Below, piece after piece: positions 8,461 through 18,662 of a stretch of DNA of 64,000 nucleotides. The notes beneath the pieces were generated by a model. It did no database searches and was not told the origin of the DNA. It was given only the letters and a program-made list of their open reading frames with translations. A program made the position numbers and the translations under genes. Every line of letters begins with the position of its first letter. Within the stretch, counting starts at the first letter, position 1. Source of the stretch: Gemmatimonas aurantiaca T-27 (GTDB lineage: Bacteria; Gemmatimonadota; Gemmatimonadetes; Gemmatimonadales; Gemmatimonadaceae); the NCBI RefSeq assembly GCF_000010305.1, contig NC_012489.1:806001-870000 (forward strand), read 5' to 3'.

Positions 8461-10779
8461 TCACTTGCCGGGTGGGATCAGCTCGAGCACCAGTCCTTCC
8501 AACACACCCACCGGCACGCGGAGCTCTTGCGACCCCGCCTTGAGCGTGCCCAACTCCTGCTGGCCATTGCTGTCGTGACGCACGATGCGCGCGCCAGCCG
8601 CCACGCCGAGTTGCGCCGGATCGATCGTGAGCACTGCCTCGACCGCCTCGAGGTTGATGCCGGCCAGCGCCACCGCCACACGGCCATCGGCTGCCTTCCA
8701 CGCGCCGCTCAGCACCTCTGGCGTTTTGATATGCGCCTCCGTCGGGCCACCCAAGCGCGCCGCGTAGATCGAGATGCGTGACAGCAGCAGATCGACCTCT
8801 GGCACCTGTACCTTGGGCGCACGAATGAACTCACCCGTCTGGAAGAAGTCACGCAGGCCGTACCGCAGACGGGCGAGCTTGCCGAAGTAGTCCATCTCCC
8901 GACGACGGGCCGTGAGCTGGTCGGGCAGGAAGTTCGCGATGGTGGGCTGCATGCCCCACACGAACATGCGTGCCTGCTCGAGATGGAATTGCCGTACGAA
9001 TTTTTCGTCGAGTAACTGCATCGCCGTGGCCGGACGCTTTTCCTTCGGCCACAGATCGTCGTACGGCGGCAGCGTGAGTGACCCGTAGGTGCCGTAGGTG
9101 AGCGCATACGGATGATACGCCGCCTGGAACATCGGGATCACTTCCCAGCCGCTCGCCGGATCCATGTAGCGTTCCTGGCTCACCTGCAGCGTGAGGAAGG
9201 CATCGAGGTCGGGCATCCAGCTCTCGCCACCACCTTCTCCGGCAAAGCCTCGTCCTTCGCCGCCTCGTGTGCGCAGCGATTTGGCCAGTTCACGGAAACC
9301 CTGCATCCAGTAGTTGCCGCCGCCCACCGGATGCCCGTGTCCCTTGCTCCAGTCGATGAGACTCAGCACGGCCTGGTCCATGTAGATGCCGTCGATGCCG
9401 TACTGATTGAGCACCGTATCGGCGATGCCCACGTACTTGTTGCGCCAGAACTCGTTGTACGGGTTCATCGTGGCACAGGGCAGTGGATTGAACACGTTGT
9501 ACGTCTCGAGACGCACGGTGCCATCCCGCTCGCGCACGGCCCATTGCTCCGCGCCGTCTTTGGTCCAGCTTGGGGTGTTGGTGCACCACAGCCGTTGGTT
9601 CATGTACACGATGGCGTGCAGGCCCTCGGCATGGGCCTTGGCTACGGCCTTGGTGAACGGCGCGGCGCCTTCACGTGGCGGGATGTAGTCGGGGAAGCTC
9701 GTGTCGTAGGGGCCGTGGTGCCACCAGTGCCAGAACACATTCACCGGCAGCCCGACATCCTTCTGCAGGGCCGCCGCGGGTTCGAGCACCACATCGGAAC
9801 GTCCGCGGTTCCACTCCCACGCGCCGGCATCGGTCATCCACTTGGGCGTGATACCCGAGTGCAGACGGCTTTCTCGTGCCCAATACTGCTTCGTACCCCA
9901 CGCGCGATAGCGCTCCACGGCGCTCAGCCAGTCGCCAGGCACCACACCCACGATCGCATGGTACGAGGGCGCGTAGTTGCTGTTCTTGCCCGGATCGCTG
10001 AGCACATGCACCATGGCATACCCGGTGCTGTCGCCGCCACCTTCGCCCCAGAGCGAAAAACTCTTGCGATAGGCTGCCGTATCGTCGGCCGCGAAGTACA
10101 TGCCTCCGCGCTCCGGGTGCGACAGGGCCACCATCTGCATCGAGGTGGCACCGGGATAGGCGAATTCGAGCCGCTTGCCCTTGCCGTCGGTGCCGGCCAG
10201 CATCGTGCGCGGTTGCCGCGTACGCTGGCCCATCCAGGACGGCACCGCCAATTCGGCGCCTTCTTCCACCGTGATGCCTGTGAGGCGCGGGAAGTGCACC
10301 TGCTCCACGGACACGGTGTCCATGCCGCTCAGGGCGATGCTCCACGCTGTGGTGCTGTCGCTGCGCAGGCTCACCCGCGCGGTCACGGCCAATTGCGCGA
10401 GAGGCGCCGGGAACTCGCGCCATTCCAGCACGAGTGTGTCGCCCTCCTTGCGATTGATCGTGAACAGCTTGGCCTGCGACGCGGCGAGGGTATGACGGGC
10501 CGAGTCACCGCCGATGTCCAGGGTCCACAGACCGAGCGAGTCGGTGGGGCGTCCGGCGAGCTGGCGGCCGGTACCATCCACCAGCTTCACCACATGCCCA
10601 TCCTGCTGGGAAAGCGTGACCTTGATGCCGGAGGAATTCAGGGTGGGATCGACATCCGTGCAGGCCAACAGGCCGAGCGATGCTGCAACAGGAAGGGTGC
10701 GAAACAACAACCGCCGCACCAATTGGCGCGGCGGCTGGTTCACGACGCCTTCCGAACGGGAGACCGAACGATGGGGCAT
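8461..10779 (-). CDS. Glycoside hydrolase-like lipoprotein (DUF6259 type)
   Basis: A 772-residue exported protein. With the start at 10779 the N-terminus has a basic stretch (RRLLFRTLPVAASLGLLAC) and a lipobox ending at Cys, so it should be a lipoprotein. The central region has alpha-galactosidase-like (beta/alpha)8 barrel sequence, for example VNVFWHWWHHGPYDTSFPDY, GLHAIVYMNQRLWC and YGIDGIYMDQAVL. The last block probably holds a catalytic carboxylate. The C-terminal part looks like a beta-sandwich. DUF6259-type proteins are predicted glycosidases without a firmly known substrate. It lies 35 bases downstream of the NamZ-like lipoprotein gene and probably shares its transcript, suggesting a joint role in degrading external glycan. 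Confidence 0.78.
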   Translation of the reverse strand: MPHRSVSRSEGVVNQPPRQLVRRLLFRTLPVAASLGLLACTDVDPTLNSSGIKVTLSQQDGHVVKLVDGTGRQLAGRPTDSLGLWTLDIGGDSARHTLAASQAKLFTINRKEGDTLVLEWREFPAPLAQLAVTARVSLRSDSTTAWSIALSGMDTVSVEQVHFPRLTGITVEEGAELAVPSWMGQRTRQPRTMLAGTDGKGKRLEFAYPGATSMQMVALSHPERGGMYFAADDTAAYRKSFSLWGEGGGDSTGYAMVHVLSDPGKNSNYAPSYHAIVGVVPGDWLSAVERYRAWGTKQYWARESRLHSGITPKWMTDAGAWEWNRGRSDVVLEPAAALQKDVGLPVNVFWHWWHHGPYDTSFPDYIPPREGAAPFTKAVAKAHAEGLHAIVYMNQRLWCTNTPSWTKDGAEQWAVRERDGTVRLETYNVFNPLPCATMNPYNEFWRNKYVGIADTVLNQYGIDGIYMDQAVLSLIDWSKGHGHPVGGGNYWMQGFRELAKSLRTRGGEGRGFAGEGGGESWMPDLDAFLTLQVSQERYMDPASGWEVIPMFQAAYHPYALTYGTYGSLTLPPYDDLWPKEKRPATAMQLLDEKFVRQFHLEQARMFVWGMQPTIANFLPDQLTARRREMDYFGKLARLRYGLRDFFQTGEFIRAPKVQVPEVDLLLSRISIYAARLGGPTEAHIKTPEVLSGAWKAADGRVAVALAGINLEAVEAVLTIDPAQLGVAAGARIVRHDSNGQQELGTLKAGSQELRVPVGVLEGLVLELIPPGK

Positions 10780-10814
10780 GGTGATGGTTGAAAGAGAGGA
10801 GATGTCCTGCCCGA

Positions 10815-12146
10815 TCACTGATAGATGAGATACGGCTTCACGAGATCGCGGAACTTCGCGGCATCCGCATCCCACTGCTTGATCAGCTCATCCACCGTAT
10901 TCGCTTCCACCGCCTTGGTGAGCTTGTCGGTGCCCGCCAGGCGATCGATGCCACGAATGCGACCCGCCGCATTGGCCGACGGCTCACGCCACTTGAACTC
11001 CTGCGGGTGTGCCGCATAGAACGCGCGCAACAGACGAATGCCCACTTCCACCGGGCGCACGGTATTCCGATCCGTGACCTTCACGGAGATCATCGGGATG
11101 GTCTCGCCACCGAACTTGTAGCCGGCTTCGATGGTGCGCGTGGCCGTGTCGAACTGCACGCCCGGCAGCTTGAGCGCGTTGAGTTCGGCCGCCATGGCCA
11201 CATTGTCCTTGAGGTACGCCGCGCCGATCAGTGTGAACGGCGAATCGGTGCCACGGCCTTCCGTCGCGTTCGTGCCTTCGAAGAACACCGTGCCCGGGTA
11301 CAGCAGTTCCGCGTCGAGCGTACGCAGGTTCGGCGACGGATTCACCCGCGGAATGCCCGTCTCATCGAACCACATCGAGCGCGTGTAGTTCTTCATCGGC
11401 ACCACGGTCAACTGGGCATTGATGGCCTTCGTCTCCACGAGGTAGCGCATCAGTTCACCCACCGTGAGACCGTATCGCAGGGCCACCGCGTGCTGACCCA
11501 CCAGCGAGCGGAACGGCAGTTCGAGGATGTTGCCTTCGATCACGTCGGCGCGGATCGGGTTCGGACGATCGAGGATGACGATGGGCTTCTTGGCCGCCTC
11601 CATCGCCAGCGCCAGCGTCCACTCGTACGTGTACACGCGAGCGCCCACGTCCTGGATGTCGTACACGAGCACGTCGATGTCCTTCACCATGTCGGCCGTA
11701 GGTGTCTCTACGGTGCCGTACAGCGAGTACACCTTCACGCCGGTCTTCTCGTCCACACCCGACGAAATCTTTTCGCCGGCCTTGGCTTCACCGCGGATGC
11801 CATGCTCGGGGCCGTACAGCGCGACGAGGTTCACGCCTTCGGCCTTGAACAGCAGGTCCACCGTGCTTTCGCCGGCGCGATTGCGACCGGAGTGATTCGT
11901 GAGCAGACCGACTTTTTTGCCCTTCAGCAGGTGCAGCGAATCGGTGAGCAGCACCTCCACGCCCGGGATGACGTTCCCGGTGGCGGTGGCGGCTGCGGCG
12001 GCCGCGGTGCTGTCCTTGGCGGCCGTATCGGCAGCGGGGGAGCAGGCGGCCGCCATCAGGAGCGATGTGGCGAGAGCGAAGCGGGTGACACCCGTGGTGC
12101 GGCGTTGACGGTGGTCACCGGGAGCGCAGGAAATGCGAGAGGCCAT
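10815..12146 (-). CDS. namZ: Exo-beta-N-acetylmuramidase NamZ-like lipoprotein (DUF1343)
   Basis: A 443-residue protein of the DUF1343 family, whose characterised Bacteroidetes and Bacillus member NamZ removes terminal MurNAc from peptidoglycan fragments. A signal with lipobox MAAAC ends near residue 35, then an Ala/Thr-rich linker. Family landmarks include VGLLTNHSGRNRAGEST, ALYGPEHGIRGEAKAGE, LVYDIQDVGARVYTYEWTL, VILDRPNPI and FEGTNATEGRGTDSPF. Length is close to the family norm. It starts two bases after the stop of the zinc protease gene, so both are likely co-transcribed. A second family member without signal lies at 14934. Enzyme activity is inferred from family only. Confidence 0.88.
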   Translation of the reverse strand: MASRISCAPGDHRQRRTTGVTRFALATSLLMAAACSPAADTAAKDSTAAAAAATATGNVIPGVEVLLTDSLHLLKGKKVGLLTNHSGRNRAGESTVDLLFKAEGVNLVALYGPEHGIRGEAKAGEKISSGVDEKTGVKVYSLYGTVETPTADMVKDIDVLVYDIQDVGARVYTYEWTLALAMEAAKKPIVILDRPNPIRADVIEGNILELPFRSLVGQHAVALRYGLTVGELMRYLVETKAINAQLTVVPMKNYTRSMWFDETGIPRVNPSPNLRTLDAELLYPGTVFFEGTNATEGRGTDSPFTLIGAAYLKDNVAMAAELNALKLPGVQFDTATRTIEAGYKFGGETIPMISVKVTDRNTVRPVEVGIRLLRAFYAAHPQEFKWREPSANAAGRIRGIDRLAGTDKLTKAVEANTVDELIKQWDADAAKFRDLVKPYLIYQ

Positions 12147-12148
12147 GG

Positions 12149-14701
12149 TCAGCGAGGTTCGAGGATGGACGTGATGCGTTCAGCCAAGTCATTCCAATGT
12201 GCACGCGTGGTCGCCGAAGTGCTGCCCACTCCGAACGTCCGCGCGCTGCGTTGAATTTCGCGGAGCTGCTGACGCGCGAGCGCCGGCATGTCGCTGGTTT
12301 GGACCGCCGGTGCCGTGATGAACGGCAGGAAGCGCTGCGGGCCGCCAAATCCACCGCCGGGGCCGCCACCACCGGCCGGCGTCGTCGGCGGCGAGATGAG
12401 GGCCTCGAGACGCTGGATGTACACCCGCTGGAGCTGCCGGCGATTGAGATCGGTGGTCGCGTTGGGGAACACGGCCCGCGTCAGGTCACCCATGTACTCG
12501 GCCAACGGATACGCGCTCACGCCATCGTACCGCTCCGACTCGGCCATGCGACCCAAACGCCCCGGTGCGAGCAGCGACGTGATCAGCGCGGCCTGCCGCG
12601 TGGTCACGATCGGGTTCGGACCGATGCGGCTGGTGATCTCCTTCGGCTGCAACCACTCCGGCGTGGTGATGGCGGTGGCGCTCAGGAAGGCCAGTGCCGC
12701 CTTCTGACGCGCCTTGGGCACGACCTTGTACACCGCGCCCGACTGCTCACCCGTCTTGAGGTCCACTTCCACACCGCCGATCACGGTGGCCACATGGCCC
12801 ATGTTGCCGAACCAGCGACCCACCGACTCTTCGTACACTTCCCGCAATTCGGTGAAGTCTTCACCGGGCGCCGTGGTCCACTGCACGAGCTGTGGAATCA
12901 TGCGCTTGTAGTTCGCCGTCGAATACGTCGATGCCTTCACCGGATCGTCGCCCAGATCTTCCGTCTGATTGCGCGGATCGGCCGAACCGGCCTGCTGCGC
13001 CACGTAGCGGTATGGGAACGGCGTGTTCTGGTTCACCAGCCAGTCGTGCAACACCTTGCGTTCCGCTTCCGGCGACGGCGTGTTGGTGACGCGGTAGCCC
13101 CAGTTGATCGCATAGTCGTCGAAGGGTCCGAGGCGACGGATGAAATCCTTGGCCTGCAGACCGTCACCCGGCTGTGCGATGTAGTTCTGACGTGCGTAGT
13201 CCATGATGGTCGCGCTCACGCCGTACTTCCGCGTGAAGGTCACGCTGCGCAGGGAGTCCACCGGGAACGACGCCGATGCGATCATATTGTGCTGCAAGCC
13301 GAGCGCGTGGCCGATTTCGTGCGTGATCACTTGCCGCATCGTCTCGCCCATCAGCTCGTCGGGCATGTTGAGCGTGCGCGCCGCCGGGTTGGCAGCGCCG
13401 GTCTCCATGATGAGCCAGTTGCGATACGAGCGCATGTGGTTGTGGTACCACGTGATCTCGCTGTTGATGATCTCACCCGAACGCGGGTCATGCGTGTGCG
13501 GGCCTGTCGCGTTGCGCGTCAGGCTCGCCGCCCAGCGCACGATGCTGTAACGCGCATCGTCCATATCGAAGTCGGGATCTTCCGACGCGCTGGGTACGTC
13601 CTTGGCAATGATGGCGTTCTTGAACCCCGCCTTCTCGAACACCTTCTGCCAGTCTTCCACGCCCTGCTTCACGAAGGGCTTCCAGCGGGTCGGCGTGGCG
13701 GGATCGAGATAGTACACGATCGGCTTCACGGGCTCGACGAGTTCACCGCGCGCGTAGGCCGCCGGATCCTTCGGTTCGAGGCGCCAGCGCGTGATGAACG
13801 TCTGGCTTTCGGCCTTCTGGACATCGAGACCGTAGTTGATGCGATCCACCGTGAAGTAGCCCACCCGTGCGTCGGAGTACCGTGCGCGCATCGGGGTCTT
13901 CGGCAGCAACACGATCGACTGACGCGTTTCCATCGTCACTGAACCACCGTCCGGATCACTGGGCGGCGTGGCGGCGTCGAAGGTCTGCACCTGACGGACT
14001 TCCACATTGATCGGGAAGCCGCGGACGCTCGCGATGTAGGAGCGCGCCGGATCGTAGCGGCGCACGCCATACGCGCGGCGCTGGTTGGCATCGAGCCCCG
14101 AGGTGGCCGGATTGTCCGAACCGAAGAAATCGGTCACGTCGATGACGGCCGACGCGCTGTCGCGTCCATAGGCCGCCACCGGGAAGGCCCCGATGATGGC
14201 CGGGTAGTAGTTCTGGGCAACGCTCTTCGCGATGGGCAGCGAATCGTCGGCGACGGCCGCAGTGCTGATACTCTTGAGCAGCACGCGGTCGCCCACACGC
14301 TCCCACCGCACGAGCCGTTCATTGAGCGAGCTGCCGGCGCTCTGGAAGCCGCCCGAACCGGCCGGCACACCGGCCACGCGCGTGACCATCAAAAAGTCGC
14401 GCCCCATGAGCGAGTCGGGCACTTCGAACAGGAAGCGCTCGTCGACCTTGTGTACCGTGATGCCACCGCGATCGGTGCGGGCGCGTGACGGAACGACTTG
14501 GGCATAGGGCCGAGGGCCGCGCGTCGCGCCCCCCTGACCAGCCGCAGGCGGTTGACCCGTGGTGGCCGCTGCCGCGCCACCGGCGGCGCCAGCACCAGTT
14601 GCCGGAGGATTCTGCGCGGCGAGGGAAGTCGAGGTCACGGCCAAGGCACCCAGCAGGGCGGCCAATCGTGACGGGAGAGGGACCAGCGAAGGTCTGATCA
14701 T
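12149..14701 (-). CDS. Secreted zinc-dependent metalloprotease (DUF5117/DUF4953 type)
   Basis: An 850-residue exported protease. Starting at 14701 gives a signal peptide (MIRPSLVPLPSRLAALLGAL, then VTSTSLAAQ) and a low-complexity Gly/Ala/Pro stretch to about residue 75. Next is a DUF5117-like beta domain, then the catalytic domain with HEIGHALGLQH at residues 461-471, an intact metzincin HExxHxxGxxH zinc site. Homologues are widespread in Bacteroidetes and Gemmatimonadetes and are presumed extracytoplasmic proteases of unknown substrate. A short Gly-rich run (GGGGPGGGFGG) lies near the C-terminus. The longer frame to 14935 overlaps the divergent gene start and lacks conserved sequence, so I reject it. 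First gene of the three-gene set ending at 8461. Confidence 0.88.
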   Translation of the reverse strand: MIRPSLVPLPSRLAALLGALAVTSTSLAAQNPPATGAGAAGGAAAATTGQPPAAGQGGATRGPRPYAQVVPSRARTDRGGITVHKVDERFLFEVPDSLMGRDFLMVTRVAGVPAGSGGFQSAGSSLNERLVRWERVGDRVLLKSISTAAVADDSLPIAKSVAQNYYPAIIGAFPVAAYGRDSASAVIDVTDFFGSDNPATSGLDANQRRAYGVRRYDPARSYIASVRGFPINVEVRQVQTFDAATPPSDPDGGSVTMETRQSIVLLPKTPMRARYSDARVGYFTVDRINYGLDVQKAESQTFITRWRLEPKDPAAYARGELVEPVKPIVYYLDPATPTRWKPFVKQGVEDWQKVFEKAGFKNAIIAKDVPSASEDPDFDMDDARYSIVRWAASLTRNATGPHTHDPRSGEIINSEITWYHNHMRSYRNWLIMETGAANPAARTLNMPDELMGETMRQVITHEIGHALGLQHNMIASASFPVDSLRSVTFTRKYGVSATIMDYARQNYIAQPGDGLQAKDFIRRLGPFDDYAINWGYRVTNTPSPEAERKVLHDWLVNQNTPFPYRYVAQQAGSADPRNQTEDLGDDPVKASTYSTANYKRMIPQLVQWTTAPGEDFTELREVYEESVGRWFGNMGHVATVIGGVEVDLKTGEQSGAVYKVVPKARQKAALAFLSATAITTPEWLQPKEITSRIGPNPIVTTRQAALITSLLAPGRLGRMAESERYDGVSAYPLAEYMGDLTRAVFPNATTDLNRRQLQRVYIQRLEALISPPTTPAGGGGPGGGFGGPQRFLPFITAPAVQTSDMPALARQQLREIQRSARTFGVGSTSATTRAHWNDLAERITSILEPR

Positions 14702-14933
14702 GTGCGCAGGCGGTGCAGGGGTGTGGAGGTGCCCATCGCCAACTGTACGCTGCGCACCCGGCCGGCGCTGCCCTCCCCGGTCGAATCCAGGAACAAAGCT
14801 CGGGACGGTCGCCCCAGCCAGCTCGCCTTTCCGGTCACCCGCGCGCGCCAGGGCACAAAATGTCCGTGGTAGATTGTGACCGCGGACTGCCACCACCGGT
14901 CGCGCGCCCTCACCCTTCCGACCTCGCCCGACC

Positions 14934-16139
14934 ATGCCTGTCCGATTCGGTGTCGATGTCCTGCTTGATCAACTGGAACGGCCCGGCGCACCAGCCCGGA
15001 GGGGGCGCGCCGGCCTGGTCACCAATGATGCAGCACGGCTCGCGGCCGAGGGCACCCACTACAGTCGTTCGGCGCTGATCGACGCCGGGCTTCCCATTCA
15101 GCGGCTCTTTGGCCCCGAGCACGGCTTGGTGGCCACCGAAGCCGATGGAGCGGCCGTGCACGATCGTGTGGATGGGCGCACGGGGCTGCCCGTGGTGTCG
15201 CTGTATGGTGCGCGGATGCGCCCCGCGCCTGACCACTTGGCCGATCTGGATGTCATGCTGTTCGACATCCCCGATATCGGCGCGCGGTGTTACACGTATG
15301 CGTGGACCCTCTTTCATGTGCTGCATGCCTGTGCGGAGGCAGGTCTACCCGTTGTCGTGCTGGATCGCCCCAATCCGTTGGGTGGTTGTGCGCACGCGGC
15401 CGAAGGCCCGGTGCTCACCGAGGCCTGCCGCTCATTCCTCGGCGAAGATGACATCCCGTTGCGCCACAGTCTCACCCTCGGCGAGTTGGCGAGACTGTGG
15501 CAACAGGAGCATCTCCCTGGCGTGTCACTCGAAGTGATCCCGTGCGAAGAATGGGAACGGAAGCGCGCGTGGCCCGCCGTCGGGCGCCCCTGGGTGCCAA
15601 CATCACCCGCCATGCCGCACTTCGAGTGCGCCATCTGGTACACAGGCACCTGTCTTTTCGAAGCCACCAATCTCAGTGTCGGCCGGGGGACCGACCGTCC
15701 GTTCGCGCAGGTTGGTGCGCCCTGGCTCGACGCTGCCGCACTCATCGAGATGGTGGAGGCAGAGGCGTCTGATGCTGGCGCGGTGCTCAGCGCATGCCAC
15801 TTCACACCCGCCGAGGGCCCCAACGTCGGCACCGGTTGTCATGGTGTGCGGGTGCTGAGCCGCGCTTCCGACGATGACGCGTCCTGGATTGCGCAACACA
15901 CCAGCCCCGTGCGACTGGGCCTCGCGCTGCTCGATGCCATCGTGCGGCTGCACCCGACGCAATTTCAGTGGGCGGTGTATCCCACAGCGGCCAACCCCAG
16001 CGGAGCAGACCACTTTGCTCGGCTCATCGGACGCGCCGACCTCCGGGATCGTGTCGGACATCTCACGCCCGCAGAGCGACATGCCATCACGCAGGTATCG
16101 GCGTGGCGTGAGCGCACCGCATCGGCGCGTCTGTACTGA
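14934..16139 (+). CDS. DUF1343/NamZ-family protein without signal peptide
   Basis: A 401-residue second member of the DUF1343 (exo-beta-N-acetylmuramidase NamZ) family. Shared blocks are GRAGLVTNDAARLA, IQRLFGPEHGL, VMLFDIPDIGARCYTYAWTL, VVLDRPNPLGG and FEATNLSVGRGTDRPF, aligning with the lipoprotein copy at 10815. Unlike that copy it begins directly with the catalytic domain (MPVRFGVDVLLDQLE) and has no signal peptide, so it should be cytoplasmic. A reasonable inference is that one enzyme acts on peptidoglycan fragments outside and the other on imported muropeptide-derived disaccharides. The ATG at 14934 fits the conserved N-terminus. It is divergent from the protease gene, with 232 bases between start codons. 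Confidence 0.85.
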   Translation: MPVRFGVDVLLDQLERPGAPARRGRAGLVTNDAARLAAEGTHYSRSALIDAGLPIQRLFGPEHGLVATEADGAAVHDRVDGRTGLPVVSLYGARMRPAPDHLADLDVMLFDIPDIGARCYTYAWTLFHVLHACAEAGLPVVVLDRPNPLGGCAHAAEGPVLTEACRSFLGEDDIPLRHSLTLGELARLWQQEHLPGVSLEVIPCEEWERKRAWPAVGRPWVPTSPAMPHFECAIWYTGTCLFEATNLSVGRGTDRPFAQVGAPWLDAAALIEMVEAEASDAGAVLSACHFTPAEGPNVGTGCHGVRVLSRASDDDASWIAQHTSPVRLGLALLDAIVRLHPTQFQWAVYPTAANPSGADHFARLIGRADLRDRVGHLTPAERHAITQVSAWRERTASARLY

Positions 16140-16175
16140 GCGCCCGCACCGCATACACTTGTACCTGCATCTCGC

Positions 16176-18653
16176 GTGAACACGCTGCCAACATCGGTGT
16201 CGTCCCAAGACACAGCCGACGAATGGCTCTGGGGCTGGGATCCCACACCCGCCATTGTGTCGGTCTGGGCGAATGATGCGGGGCAGGCCATTGTGTGGCG
16301 GCGTCCGGAAGGAGGAGCGCTGGTACGGGAAGACGCGCGCTTCCGGCCATGGCTGTTGCTGGCCAGCCTCGAGGATCTCGAAGCCTCTGGTGTGCCGTAC
16401 GCGGCCGAATCGCAGACGGGCCAGAACACCGGCATCCGATACCGCGAACTCCATGGCCCCGGCGCACTGCGCTACGTGGTCTCGGCCGATCGCTGGCGTA
16501 CACTCGAACAGGCCATCACACGCGGTGCCTCGCAGCGCACCGGCGTGCGCATCACGCGACTACAGCAGCTCGATCGCCATGCGCGTCATATCCTGCCGCC
16601 CGACGAGCAATACCTGGTCGCCACAGGACGCAACTACTTCCGTGATCTCAGCTTCGCACAACTGCGACGGGCGCAGTTCGACCTCGAGACCACCGGACTC
16701 GATCCGGCTACGGACCGCATTTTTCTCATCGCACTCCGTTCGCCGGAAGGTGCCGTAGGCTTGCTCGAAGCCAAGGGCGATGATGACGCCGCCGAAGCGT
16801 CATTGTTGCGGCGCTTTGCTGCGGCCATTCAGCGCATCGACCCCGATGTGCTCGAGAATCACAATCTGCATGGTTTCGACCTGCCGTTTCTGCATCGCCG
16901 TGCAAAACAGTTGGGTGTGTCCCTCGTGTTGGGTCGGCTGGCCGGTGTGCCGTTGCAGGAACGGGTCGCGATGCGTGGCACGCGGGTGCCAGCGGATACC
17001 CGTGCAAAACAGGGCGGGGAGTCTGCCGATGAGGCCGAAGGACATACATCAGCAGCGACCATGTCCGATCGCCGTGTACGGTTCGTGGCACCGGGGCGTG
17101 AGTGCATCGATACACTCGACGCCGTACGCCGGTACGACTTTGCGGTGCGGGACTTGCCTGGCCACGGGCTCAAGCCTGTGGCACGACACTTCGGCCTGGC
17201 CGGTCCTGAACGCGAGCTCATTCGTGGTGATCGCATTCACGAGGTCTATCGCACCGATCCCGCTCGTGTACGTCGCTATGCCACGGCCGACGTCACCGAA
17301 GTGGAGGGACTGGCCCGCCTGCTCGGCGGCGCCGCGTTTGCGCTGGCCCGCATCGCACCGCGCCGATATGAGCGCCTAGCGGACGCCGGGCCGGCAACCG
17401 GTGTGATCGATCCGATGCTGGTGCGCACATACCTGCGGGCCGGTGAAGCCGTGCCGGCGTACGCCAGCACTGACGGCACCGTGCACAGTGGTGCGGCGCT
17501 GCACTTGTTCACGTCGGGTGTGGCGCAGCGCATCGTGAAGGCCGACGTGGCCAGTCTGTATCCGTCGCTGATGCGCGAATATCAGATCGGCCCGCGCAGC
17601 GATCACCTCGGCGCTTTGTTGATGCTGGTTGACCGGCTCGTGCAGCAACGACTCGCTGCCAAGGCACGGGCGCGAGCTGCCGCACCGGGGTCGGATGAAC
17701 AATTCACACAGGAAGCGCTTTCGGCCGCGATGAAGCTGGTCGTCAACTCGGCCTACGGATACATGGCCGCCGGCGAGGGGCTGACACGATTTGCCGATGT
17801 GCATGCCGCGAACGAGGTGACCCGCCGCGGTCGTGAAACACTCCGGCAGATGTGCCGGGCGCTCGCCGAGCGTGGCGTGACGCTGCTCGAAGCGGATACC
17901 GACGGTATCTATTTCGCGGTGCCCACGGAATGGAGCGAAGCCGACGAACGACGCGTGGTGGATGAAGTGGCCTCGCTATTGCCTCCACTGGTGCGGCTCG
18001 AGTTTGAAGGACGCTATGCGGCCATGCTTTCGCATGAACCCAAGAACTACGCGCTGCTCACCCGCGACGAGCGTCTCGTGCTCAAAGGGGTGGCCTTCCG
18101 CTCCAGTCGTGCCGAGCCGTTCGGTGAACAGTTCCTGCGCGCCGCCATCGAGTGTCTGCTGCAGGACGATGTGGTGGGCGTGCGTCGGGTGTTCGTGAAC
18201 ACAATCACCGCAATTGCTCGGGGCGAAATGCCAACGGCCGACCTGACATCCCGTGTACGGCTGCGAAAATCTCCTGTGGCCTATGCGGGAACACGAGGGG
18301 ATCGTCGTGAGTTTGCGTACGAAGCGATGTTGCAGAGTGGTCGAACGACATGGCGCATTGGCGAGCGGGTCCGTGTATATCGTACGACGGGCGGCGGTCG
18401 CATCATCGATGAGATCGATGACGAATTGCGCCTCGATGACGACCCGCGGGACTATGACCGTGCGTACTACATCGCATTGTTGCGTCGTACGTTCGCAACC
18501 AGACTCGACCGCGCGTTTACGCCGCAAGATTTTGCGGTGGTTTTTGCCGACCCGCGACAGTTGCCGCTGTTCCCATCTGGCATCGAGCACATTCGCCCGA
18601 TCGCCACACGCATTGATGAAGAATGGGCGGCGCTCGCGGAGCCGGCGAAGTAA
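16176..18653 (+). CDS. Family B DNA polymerase
   Basis: An 825-residue B-family DNA polymerase with proofreading exonuclease. Exo I is FDLETTGL (Asp169, Glu171), Exo II is NHNLHGFDLPFL, Exo III is YATADVTEV. Polymerase motif A is DVASLYPSLM starting at Asp457, motif B is KLVVNSAYG (Lys520 to Gly528), and motif C is DTDG at 574-577, so every catalytic Asp is present. Length is near E. coli Pol II (783). Start is a GTG at 16176; there is no upstream alternative that improves the N-terminus. Pol II-type enzymes work in translesion synthesis and damage repair, the likely role here. An EEP-family nuclease gene follows after nine bases, suggesting co-expression. Confidence 0.93.
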   Translation: MNTLPTSVSSQDTADEWLWGWDPTPAIVSVWANDAGQAIVWRRPEGGALVREDARFRPWLLLASLEDLEASGVPYAAESQTGQNTGIRYRELHGPGALRYVVSADRWRTLEQAITRGASQRTGVRITRLQQLDRHARHILPPDEQYLVATGRNYFRDLSFAQLRRAQFDLETTGLDPATDRIFLIALRSPEGAVGLLEAKGDDDAAEASLLRRFAAAIQRIDPDVLENHNLHGFDLPFLHRRAKQLGVSLVLGRLAGVPLQERVAMRGTRVPADTRAKQGGESADEAEGHTSAATMSDRRVRFVAPGRECIDTLDAVRRYDFAVRDLPGHGLKPVARHFGLAGPERELIRGDRIHEVYRTDPARVRRYATADVTEVEGLARLLGGAAFALARIAPRRYERLADAGPATGVIDPMLVRTYLRAGEAVPAYASTDGTVHSGAALHLFTSGVAQRIVKADVASLYPSLMREYQIGPRSDHLGALLMLVDRLVQQRLAAKARARAAAPGSDEQFTQEALSAAMKLVVNSAYGYMAAGEGLTRFADVHAANEVTRRGRETLRQMCRALAERGVTLLEADTDGIYFAVPTEWSEADERRVVDEVASLLPPLVRLEFEGRYAAMLSHEPKNYALLTRDERLVLKGVAFRSSRAEPFGEQFLRAAIECLLQDDVVGVRRVFVNTITAIARGEMPTADLTSRVRLRKSPVAYAGTRGDRREFAYEAMLQSGRTTWRIGERVRVYRTTGGGRIIDEIDDELRLDDDPRDYDRAYYIALLRRTFATRLDRAFTPQDFAVVFADPRQLPLFPSGIEHIRPIATRIDEEWAALAEPAK

Positions 18654-18662
18654 CTTCACGGC

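Noticed and set aside
9112-12254. Two long plus-strand frames opposite the glycosidase and NamZ genes
   Set aside because: Antisense shadows; composition is Arg/His-rich and there is no start context.
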